NCBI GenBank assembly: GCA_021234155.1
Contig: JAJEKV010000073.1
Span: forward strand, 6,048,001 to 6,112,000
Direction: 5' to 3'
DNA length: 64,000 bases
Origin: Isoetes taiwanensis
Lineage: Eukaryota; Streptophyta; Lycopodiopsida; Isoetales; Isoetaceae
Part shown: positions 46,440 to 55,250 of the stretch, piece by piece
How the letters are laid out: each line of letters begins with the position of its first letter
Numbering within the stretch: the stretch's first letter is position 1
Notes under the pieces: model-generated
Database searches by the model: none
Seen by the model: only the letters and a program-made list of their open reading frames with translations
What the model was told of the DNA's origin: nothing
Position numbers and translations under genes: made by a program

Positions 46440-48056
46440 TTTTCTACATGATCCCTGCTGAGTTTATGACTTGAACATACTCGGGGTAGGAAGACAAAGG
46501 GAGACCAGTTGCAGGAGCTTGTACTTGATAGGTGTTTTGAAGCTCATCAGAATCACTATCAGATAGGGATGGTTCAAAGTGTTCGACAGAGATAAGTTGA
46601 CCAATTTCAAGATCCATCGTGACATTCAATGTGCCGTCAATGATGACGAGTTTATCAGTAGCCCAATAGTGAATGCTTTTTGCGTGTCAGAGGAAAGGGC
46701 GTCCAACCAGCATCTCATAAACTCCTGGATCCTCACCAGCTTTTCAAACTCCAAATTCCAATGGGAATTTGAGGTCACCAATACTGATATGTAGAAGAGG
46801 AGTGATGCCTTGAGGTCGCGTGATGGGGCCATTTGCAAGCTTAATGTCATAAGGGGCACGATACAGTTGAGTGATCCCCAATTGTCTCTGAAGTTTGTCC
46901 GTGATGAGGTAGACCGCACTTCCGCCATCAGTCTGTACATGATTGGTTTGTTGATTTCTAACAGTAGCGTGTACCCTGGGTGTAGAAGTGGCGACCGCAC
47001 CCACTAGAACTGTGGGTAGTGGCAACTATTCCTTTAGTACAGGATACAACTTGAGGATGGTAGCAAGACTGAGGGGAATCTTAATTTTTGCAAGCTCCTC
47101 TTGTAGCTCCAAAGAAACATGAGCAAAAGGATCAGCAGGATCCAACGGGGCAGGTGTCTGAGGCATTGACGCAGACACTTCCTTGAGAAGTTCGACTTCA
47201 GCAGCAATGTTCGGATATGGCTGAGAGCATAAGGGGGTTTTTGACGTCGAAGGCGTTTCTTGACGCACGTTGTGGCATGAACATAAGCTTGAGAATACTG
47301 TGGCGTACTTTGGGCATAATATGAGGCATCCTTATCGAGACCGGGGTCAATATGGACGGTTTTATGTTCCTCATGAGGAATAGTATCCATGGCAAAAGCG
47401 GGTTTCTTGTCGAGGAATGATCATCAAAGGGCATGGGCCCCAGTTCTGGTGTGAGAGGAGACCTACCCAATTTGATTGTTGAACCAGAGGATTGAGAGCT
47501 TGATATATTTCTCCTTGAGCCTGTTGATCAAGGGCTGCAGAGGGAGTCGCTTGTGGGGGTCGCTGTTGTTGAGATGGCCGAGGTGGTTTCTTCAAGAACG
47601 GTCAAGGGCCATGTTTGCCATTGGCGACCCACAGTTGATAAGCAGTGAGGCAACTGAGGCAGTTTGATTCGTGCCCGGGAGCTGAACATGGACCTGAGGA
47701 AGTTGAGAGCACGCCGTGGTGGTGCGTCCCCATTCTTGACAATGATAGCACTGAGCTTTGGAGGGATCAAAAGAAGTTCAGGAATTTTGACCCCTGGACT
47801 GTTGAGGTTGCTAAGATTGCTGATATTGTTATTGCTGTGGACACTGTTGAGGCGTGGCTTGAACCTGAAAGACCATTTTTTGCCGGAAAGGTGTAGGATG
47901 AGCATGGGTACATTCTTCTGTGGAATGATTACACATGTTGCAGCGCTTGCAGTGAGGAGGACCGTTGGTCGAATTGCATTTGTTGGCCTGGTGGCCTTGA
48001 TACTTATAGATGTGACACGAAATTTGACTACAAACAAAGTTTAAAATGAAACGCAC
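46440..48056 (-). pseudogene. gag-protease remnant of another Ty3/gypsy element
   Basis: Right to left, in changing frames: paired zinc knuckle-like motifs CHIYKYQGHQANKC and CKRCNMCNHSTEEC, a Gln-rich stretch, CYHCQEWGRTTTAC, a Pro/Gln-rich linker with EHKTVHIDPGLD, a Leu-rich block (LELQEELAKIKIPLSL), and a retropepsin-like part (HVQTDGGSAVYLITDKLQRQ, RPQGITPLLHISIGD). The DGGS again replaces DTGA. RT and integrase were not found on this strand. No LTR could be assigned. Several frameshifts; a dead fragment. Confidence 0.65.
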
Positions 48057-48630
48057 TAATTTGCTCCAAACGCACTTTAAAAGGAATCTTTAAAAGATTC
48101 CCTAAAATCTCCAAAAAAAATGCCCTTTTCTTGGTATATTTGTGACAAGTGTGACAATTTGAATATTTTAGGCACCATTTTTGGAGGGGAATTTGAACTC
48201 AGCTTCCATTCAAATTTGTTTGGTACCATTTTTTGGCCCCCTAGTTTGGTTTGAGAAATAGTAATATTTTTAAGGACAAAACAAAATAGACATTGAAAAA
48301 AAACAGCAAGCGCTAAGAGTGCCCAAAAACATATTTAGTTCAAAGTTTACGAATTCACTACAAAATTATGAACAAAATTGCCAAAAATGCAACACATTTT
48401 GATATTGCCTCAATGAAGCAAATATTTTCACCTTAAAGTGTGCCTCACACGCGAGTTGAAGTCGAAGATGCTTGCGCTTTGCCTTATACACTTGCTCTTA
48501 TTTGCTCCTCCAGCTTGCTATAGACTTCTGTATACCGCGATGGCGACGTATGTATCCAATCTGGACTTTTTAAGACTTTGTAATTTATTTGTCTCTGCAG
48601 TCCTTAGTTTCTTCCAAATAAATTTCAAGA
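48057..48630. other. no gene recognised
   Basis: AT-rich spacer between the gag-protease remnant and the palindrome array. Only short frames without motifs. Confidence 0.4.
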
Positions 48631-48631
48631 T

Positions 48632-48855
48632 GGTATAAATTTATACCTCAATAGATAGTAAGTATGCTAGAGAGTTCGCACGGTATAAATTTATACCGTA
48701 AGAGGACTCGAGCGGTATAGATTTATACAACAAGAGGACTCGAGCGGTATAAATTTATATAGCAAAAGGACTCAAGCGGTATAAATTTATACTGCAAGAG
48801 GACCCGAGCGGTATAAATTTATACCGCAAGAGTTTTCTCGGTATAAATTTATACC
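48632..48855. repeat. array of seven 16-bp palindromes, GGTATAAATTTATACC
   Basis: Perfect or near-perfect copies start at 48,632, 48,682, 48,714, 48,746, 48,778, 48,810 and 48,840. Five successive starts are exactly 32 bp apart. The spacer is close to CGCAAGAGGACTCGAG. Outer bases often extend the palindrome to 18 bp (CGGTATAAATTTATACCG). Each copy could form a hairpin or a symmetrical protein site. Confidence 0.95.
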
Positions 48856-48856
48856 A

Positions 48857-50341
48857 AAGATATATATATATGTATATGCATGCTATTATTCAGCAACCTC
48901 CCTATCAGGGATCTATAGTGCAACTAGTTGTAAGAAATTTTTACCTTTGGTCTTGATATTTATCTGCTAGAGTTTACAGATTCCAAATATCTATATACTT
49001 TATAATCCACATAATATTTAGATTCCAAGCATGATAAATCCTCGATCATCGCTTAAATTTCTATCTTCTTGTATTCAAGTGGGAAAAGCTCACCTGCCAC
49101 CATCCAAAACCAAAATCATGTGTTAGTACAGATGCATGGTATGGGAAGACAGGTGTCAGTGCTTTTTATACAACCCCCCTTGTTATCGGTGTCGTGAATA
49201 ACAAGAAAATTTAAGCTTTGTCTATATATTATCATGCAGTAAATCCTACCTTCCGAAATGTTCCCATTCCCCCATTACTTTACCCCTTCCTACTATTTAA
49301 TAATCACAAACGAATAGTGAACAAATAAGAAAACATCTTAATAATATTCTAGCAGAAGCATATTCGTTCCTTCACCTAGCTATTCTACCAGCTACTTAAA
49401 GAACTAAACTTATTACCTTGGTAGATATAAATGCATTACAATCTGCCATATATTGGAACTTGCTTCTCTCCTTCTCATAATCTTATCATATCTTGCTTCT
49501 TATATTTGCTGACCTGGGTATTATCATAGAAATGCTCCGGCTCATCTTCCACCTCCATAAAACTGGAATCCCCTATGTCTTCCTGCATGTCACTCATCTT
49601 GTTTTATCTCCTTCTATTCTGTCACAATTTAGGAAGCAAATATTTCAAGAGCTTTTAATATGTTAGGAAGCAAATATCCAATGTCCTTTCTTATATTCCC
49701 TTAATAGTTTCAGAGAAAGCCTGTCATATTCCCTAGATAATAAGCCTTTCTGATTTTTTAAGAAAATGCAAAAGCCTTAAATAAGATGCTTACCTCTGAA
49801 CTATCACAGATCTTTAGAGACTAAATTTTATGGCAAAGTCCACATGATCATTTGATGGATCCGTTTCTGCACAATATGACTTTAGAATTTGCTACGGTTA
49901 AAAGAATCTATGCAAACGGTGGTTCAACAGCAGAACAAATGTTCTCTATTAACCAAAAAAATCCTTTTAATGCTAACCTGTATTTCAAATCCCAAGTACT
50001 GCAGATTCCGAGATGATCATTTGCCAGCTCCAGAAGTACAGGGCGAATTCAATCTTCTACTATTTTCCAGCCCCTGCTCTTGCCATTATTCATCTTGTCG
50101 GCATCCTAATCTATCTCCGGATCCATGTCCGGCCCTTAACTTGGATGATTCGACTTAAAGTCAGACTAGAGCATGTCGGCTAATGCAAATAGGGCCGATT
50201 TTTTGACATCTGTTCACAGATGTTATATTTTAAAGCCAAAACCCTTTTACTTCCTTTTTTCTTTTGTTTTTTTGTTCCATCATTCCATGTAGATCGCCAT
50301 GCAGCCTTTTTTATTTTTTCATGACATTCCCATATAGCTTC
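48857..50341. other. no gene recognised
   Basis: AT-rich. A 89-codon frame at 49,889-50,158 has no motif I recognise. The region may hold introns or non-coding DNA left of the tandem unit. Confidence 0.35.
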
Positions 50342-50689
50342 CTATAATTCTAACATACCACGTATTATGATGTCTCTGTATCCATGTTGCTTTTCCAATT
50401 GTGACCCTGGGGCTTTCACATTATGGATAGCCTTTTTTATGGTGTTTACAAGCCTGTCAGTAGAGAATCCGTTATTCTTAAATACCATCATGGTCCTCTT
50501 TATTTCTTCCAAAAACATATCTGGGCAATTACATAGATAAAGTAGAATAATTACTTGAGCTATTATCAGATTATAGCATTGGCTTATTTTCCTATTTGAC
50601 GCTAATTGTATGTACTGTACAAATTGAAATGGAAGCCATCTTCTCTTATCGAACCTTGTCGTAATATAGGTTCCTTGTTCTTGATTCAT
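50342..50689 (-). pseudogene. C-terminal part of a reverse transcriptase ORF
   Basis: The frame reads QGTYITTRFDKRRWLPFQFV, LASNRKISQCYNLIIAQV, CPDMFLEEIKRTMMVF and NGFSTDRLVNTIKKAIHN. This is the block that follows the 'IYP-E-L-L' part in the same family as the RT core at 54,218-55,015 ('..lyDKR..fpF.i...p...Sn.p...y....SQ..R....c.....F......l...l...Gf....L...i..a'). It is separated from that core by about 3.5 kb holding host exon fragments. It is present once in the window, only in the left unit. Confidence 0.55.
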
Positions 50690-50691
50690 AA

Positions 50692-51130
50692 CACAAAACT
50701 ACTATTAACATTATTAACACAAACCATTGCATTTGACACATTTAAATTAAAATCCCCCTTAAACCCCCTTTGGTTTGGGTGCATATTCACACGGGGGGTT
50801 ACGTAGGGCAGCGAGAGCCCCAAAAAATTTACAATACATGTACAAAATTAACACCATTATGTACATTCTCTCAAACCTTATAGTATTTTGCAAACCTTAA
50901 TATACAGTATACAAAAATTTGTACATGCATACCCCACAAACGAGGATCGCTATGTACGGTCCAGATCTTGGAATAAAGGGCAAATATGCCCATCCGACAG
51001 CTCTCGTTGCCCGGAGTAACCCCCCGTGTGAATATGCACCCAAACCAAAGGGGGTTTAAGGGGGATTTTAATTTAAATGTGTCAAATGCAATGGTTTGTG
51101 TTAATAATGTTAATAGTAGTTTTGTGTTAA
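50692..51130. repeat. large inverted repeat with ~180-bp spacer at the left unit boundary
   Basis: The left arm (50,692-50,830) is the reverse complement of the right arm (about 50,985-51,130). Shared text includes GTAACCCCCCGTGTGAATAT, CCAAACCAAAGGGGGTTTAA and AATGTTAATAGTAGTTTTGT; next to the centre, GGGCA-CGAGAGC is also inverted. The right arm begins the repeat unit that extends to about 59,706. Confidence 0.9.
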
Positions 51131-51147
51131 TGGTTTGTGTTAACAAA

Positions 51148-51172
51148 AAAATTTTTTGGCCCCTTCGGGGCC
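51148..51172 (-). other. GC hairpin near the unit boundary
   Basis: GGCCCC-TTC-GGGGCC flanked by an A/T tract (AAAAAAATTTTTT). It is damaged in unit 2 (TTTTCCTTCGGGTCTTAAGG, 59,849-59,868). A GC hairpin near a 3' end is a Helitron trait, but no CTRR terminus follows at the expected distance. Confidence 0.5.
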
Positions 51173-51957
51173 TTAAGGATGGTGTAGGGGTGTCGATATA
51201 GACATTACCTAATACTCTAATGATGGATGGAAGGGCACTAAAGAATCCAAGCCCTAATATTAAGTGTGACATAATACAATGATAGATAATAGACAAATGG
51301 TAACCCATGTTACAATTTCTTATTATCAAATGCTTCGCTCTTGTCAGTAACATAATAAATATGCAACCTAGTCCCCAGAGCAAGTTCTTAGAAAAGCTCT
51401 CCCAACTAGCAACCTCCTTCACAACCAAACATAGCAACATGATAATATAACATCTCATTTTTCCACCGCAACTAATTAAATAGCTGAAATGTAGAGACTT
51501 ACATGCATACTTTTGAAAGTAATTTAGCTTACATGGCAAGCCCGGACCTCGACTTTTGTGGAATTCCCTCCACAAAGGATAGCATTTAGTCGATAGGTTG
51601 AATTGTTACATAAATTCTTTGGCTAAACAAAGCCTCGATTTAAAATATTTATCATACCTTTTTTAAAGAAATTGATTACATAGCCTCCTCGGCAACCTCA
51701 TGCCCTGCAGAATCGGACTCAAGCAAGCCACTACATACAAAAGATACAAAAGCAAAGCATATGAAATGCGGTACACTAACAAAACCATTATTAGGAATCG
51801 GAAGGATAAAAATTCGAACAAATTTGCCGACCATGGAAATGAGAAAGGGTTGTAATAAAGCATTTCATTACTTCTCCCAATACAATATATATTTCGGTAC
51901 CATTGATTTTTGCATGCCTTATTTATAGGTCGGACATACTAAAGTCCCAGGTTTAAG

Positions 51958-52517
51958 TTAGCCACACCCTTTGTGCCTTGAGGCAAACGCAACTCGTAAG
52001 ATATGCAAAGTGGCGGTGTCTTCAGATACTTTTTGTACCGAGAAGCATGCCTTAGCAACCGCATGCAAGCGGACATTCTGACTTTCGTCGTCGGCCCTTA
52101 AATTCTTGTCAAAAGTCAAGTTCCTTAGGCAAAATTTCTTCCCGACATGAGATTTTAGATCATCAATTTTCACCTCTTCCATCTTGAATTTTCTCCTATA
52201 TTTCAAGGCTTCTCCAAACTTCTTCAATGAATTCATATATACTTGCTATATCACTCCGGATAGGCACAGTTATGATAGCCCATGCTTTCATCTATTGAAA
52301 ATGGTTCTTTCTCTAGATACACATCTTCTACAATGCAACTTTTATTGTTAGACGCAACATCTATGATGCGAATAGGAAGTTCATAGAACTTTCCCCTCCT
52401 ACACACCCTTCTTTTCACAGCATCTCTCGGAAGGTGGTCAAGGAAAGACATATATTCATCTCGGACACCAAGTGAATCATTTGCAAAAATAATTTCAACC
52501 TCCATTAAATGAGCCAA
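51958..52517 (-). pseudogene. unrecognised coding fragment present in both units
   Basis: Two adjacent frames on the minus strand (52,517-52,251 and 52,236-51,958) form one protein-like segment: MEVEIIFANDSLGVRDEYMS, LPRDAVKRRVCRRGKFYELP, IDESMGY, then EALKYRRKFKMEEVKIDDL, KKFCLRNLTFDKNL and ATLHILRVAFASRHKG before a stop. In unit 2 the frame break between them is bridged (PIWSDIASIYEFIEEAGEAL), which supports a single original protein. I do not recognise the family; it could be a captured host gene or an element-encoded protein. Confidence 0.45.
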
Positions 52518-53030
52518 ACTGAAATTAAATGAGCCAAATTAAATTCCTTCAAGTGTGTCGGTTTTTGCACCTCCTCAAGCGACTCTACTCGCATTCACGC
52601 TTCACCTCATTAAGATAATCTATCCATTGCTCAAAGATGACTCGCCATAATCAAGACATAAATTACCCAGTGTATCCATACCATAACAGACTACCAATAA
52701 CAATTGTGCAACCTATGAGTTTAGTTTTTGTGGCAAAGATTCATCGCTTTTGCTAATTGTTGTAATGCATCAAGTTTTTGGACATCGATAATGCGCCTTG
52801 AACAAAGATGAAAATTTTTATACGCAATCGTAATGCATTTTTAACTACTATCATCCGCTGCTCAAGATTCAAGAGAGCTTTCTCCAGGAAGCATAGTATC
52901 GAGATTGTTGCATAACGATAATCTTGCCGTCTTGCGGGAAGTGATAGAAAGAACACCGCATGAAAAAAAACATGAATATTTAGTCATTATCCTATGAAAA
53001 CCTCAGACTTTGGAAGACGTAAATGCTTAC

Positions 53031-53372
53031 TCGGACAAGAATCACCCTGACAACCGCCTTTCTGCGGATAGATTCATTGCGAAAAACTGCAAGCTGCAAA
53101 AGATGGAAAGCTATTTGCTTCAAGAAGCGATCATTCTCCCTACCCATCAATGTGGCTCCATGACGGCTGAAGAGGTTATTAAAGACTGGAACAAATGCAT
53201 TCCAGAGGTCAATGGTCGATCGACTCGAAAAAACTCGCGTGAATATTGCAAGAACACAATCAAGCTTCACATAGTCCCGTGGCGGCATAACTGCGACCAC
53301 ATGTGTGAACTTCTCGGCAATTTCAAGAACTTGAAGGCTTACTGCTGCACTCAAGTTTTCCTCCCATACTTC
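53031..53372 (-). pseudogene. captured exon resembling the DOCK-family exchange factor SPIKE1
   Basis: A spliced-exon-like segment: acceptor ATATTGTAG before 53,372 and donor GTAAGC at 53,030. It codes EENLSAAVSLQVLEIAEKF, WNAFVPVFNNLF, HGATLMGRENDRFLKQIAFH and LLQLAVFRNESIRRKAVV. This matches my memory of the region before the DHR2 domain of plant SPIKE1, the Rho-GTPase exchange factor that shapes cells and the actin skeleton. Only this part of a very long protein is visible, so it is a fragment. The next exon-like piece (after a CATGCAG acceptor, about 52,960) contains a damaged TARL block in unit 2 (FYHFHGTARL). Helitrons are known to capture host exons. Confidence 0.65.
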
Positions 53373-53543
53373 CTACAATATAAAAGACGATGTGATCCGT
53401 TATATCCATCACTTTGGATAAACTTAGAAACTAAATGAATAATACTAGAAATAAGAAGCTATACTCACCAAATTTCCGCCTTAGCAAGGGATGTAAGCTC
53501 TCTCGACCCGATAGCTTCGCCTACAAATTAAACTTTAAGCCAC

Positions 53544-53830
53544 TTACATAACTTGCTCACGATTTATCCTTGCATAAAAGGCAAAATCAGAAGTTGAGCA
53601 TGCCTTCAAATAGCAACAAAGATGTACCCGCTTTGTCGATGTGCACACCTCAAAGCTCGGGGGACTGCTCCCTTTGGCACAAACTTGACACAACGAATAG
53701 CAGCCCATGTTGGTGCAGGATTCTGTTCTACGCTCGACCTGCTTCAAGCAATCATTTTGAGCAAAGACTGGTATCAGATGGTTCTAGAATAGCAAATCCA
53801 CTTTGTAACATGAGAGCTTGAATGTGTTTG
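53544..53830 (-). pseudogene. second exon-like fragment in the captured block
   Basis: Minus strand, before the SPIKE1-like exon. One frame reads APTWAAIRCVKFVPKGA and another ACSTSDFAFYARINREQVM up to a perfect donor GTAAGT at 53,545. A frame change separates them. It may be an earlier exon of the same host gene; I cannot confirm this. The same piece occurs in unit 2 (about 62,215-62,470). Confidence 0.4.
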
Positions 53831-54217
53831 GTCAGACTTGGACGCTGCTGCATAGATGTGTCTGGTCAGACTTGGACGCTGTCTGCATAGATGCAGTGCA
53901 GGCGGAGGCCAGAATGCCAAAGAACTCGTCTGAAGTGCAGCGCTGCATTTTTCATTCCTTTACTACTCTTCGATTAACGCTACCCTAAAGTATCCTTCTT
54001 CGATTAACCCTAAAGTATCCTTCATCGAGCCTTGCATGCTTCGATTGGAGATATCCTCAAAAATCATAGGTGTAACCATTAAAAAATGTCATAAAGATTA
54101 ATGTGAGCGTGTCGCACTCTAGAAGTACGCATTAGTACGCCTTCAAAATACTGGCGATCAAATCTTAGCAAAACCATAGGAAAAAATGTACAAAAATACA
54201 AAAGTAACCCCCTGTTA

Positions 54218-55015
54218 TTATGCTACATATTGGGTCAATATTTGTTGCGTTTCCTCCTTCTTAATGTCAAGGAATTCCAATGGATAAATCCAAAGGGGAT
54301 TATCTGCATTTCTTGGTTGCCCTGGATCAACAAATAAATCCATTATTGGATTATTAAATGTGCCAAGGTCATCCATATATCTAAATGCATGCTCAAATAA
54401 GACTAGATATTCAACTTTTCCCAATCTTGCCAATCTTTTAATAAAGCTATATTCATAGAACATGAGATATATGTTACACCATAATGGTGAGCAAGAAAAT
54501 CCCATGGGGATCCCTTTTATTTGCTTCCATACCCTGTCCCCAACTTGTACATAGCAATTAGTGAGCAAGTATGTATTCATTTTAACAAGCTCATGTAACG
54601 GAATCTCAACATCCCATTTTGAACACCCTGTATCCTTTTTCCAAGAACATTTGTATTTATTTGCAACTTTACGCACATACAGTTTTAGGGGTTTATTCAT
54701 CTCGTATGCTTTTGAGAATATAAACTCACATACAGTGGTTATCCCATCATTTCCTGACAATGGTATAGATTCATAGCATCTCGCTATGTCCGCTACCCAT
54801 ACTTGTCTGATATGTTGTGGGAGATTAACCGATAGGTCTATCGTGGAATTAATCCACCAATAGTTGAGACCCCCATAAATCTTTTAATTTTAGAGTCTAG
54901 TTGATAGCACATTTCCTTGAATGCGGGTACTAAAGTTTGTATAATTTCCGTCATCAGAATTGCCATATCCGAGAATATACAATTCGATGCATTTGTCAAC
55001 CATCTAAACTTATCC
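54218..55015 (-). pseudogene. reverse transcriptase core, non-LTR/Penelope-like type uncertain
   Basis: Minus strand from about 55,015: KFRWLTNASNCIFSDMAILM, then a frame change near 54,850, then VWVADIARCYESIPLSG (first catalytic Asp), KGIPMGFSCSPLWCNIYLMF, FRYMDDLGTFNNP (catalytic DD) and LWIYPLEFLDIKKEETQQ to a stop at 54,218. The GIPMG, RYMDD and IYPLE blocks fit a group of RTs common in invertebrates and some algae (GIPMG.d.aPf.aN.fL, RfiDDl..lN, IYP.EL.lk) that I would place near Penelope-like elements, without certainty. The copy in unit 2 has an almost identical core and the same frame change, so the break predates the duplication or is an intron. Confidence 0.65.
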
Positions 55016-55084
55016 TTATGTGCTTTATATATTATATATTATATGTATATTATATAAATATATAATATACAAGAATTTGGCGCC

Positions 55085-55210
55085 CGAGTGGGCCCTTCGC
55101 GGCCCCGGGAGTCGAACCCAAGCGCGACCGTCGGTCAAAAGGCTTCACTGTAGAGGGAGCATCGATCTCCGGGGATCGGTGCTCCATCTACATCCCGCAT
55201 GAGATGGAGG

Positions 55211-55244
<34 letters not shown>

Positions 55245-55250
55245 TGGGTA
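55085..55250 (-). other. tRNA-like B box, 12-bp hairpin and poly(A) tract between helicase and RT
   Basis: Minus strand, in order: an A-run (55,217-55,243), a strong hairpin (GGAGCACCGATC-CCCG-GAGATCGATGCTCC region, 55,152-55,181), and GGGTTCGACTCCC (about 55,110-55,122), which equals a Pol III B box/T-arm. An AT-rich palindromic stretch follows. Unit 2 has the same order at 63,750-63,907 with different bases in the GC-rich parts but the B box and hairpin kept. A complete tRNA fold with an A box was not found. Confidence 0.6.

Noticed and set aside
50871-51575. 234-codon minus-strand frame
   Set aside because: It runs through the inverted repeat and boundary spacer; its translation is hydrophobic and irregular and is not shared as a frame by unit 2.
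54930-54960. Hammerhead-ribozyme core CTGATGA...GAAA on the minus strand in the RT gene
   Set aside because: There is no stem between CTGATGA and GGAAA, and the bases code the open RT frame (AILMTEII).
55188-55243. Lys-rich C-terminus of the 857-codon helicase frame
   Set aside because: It is translation of the poly(A) tract; the helicase domain ends before it.
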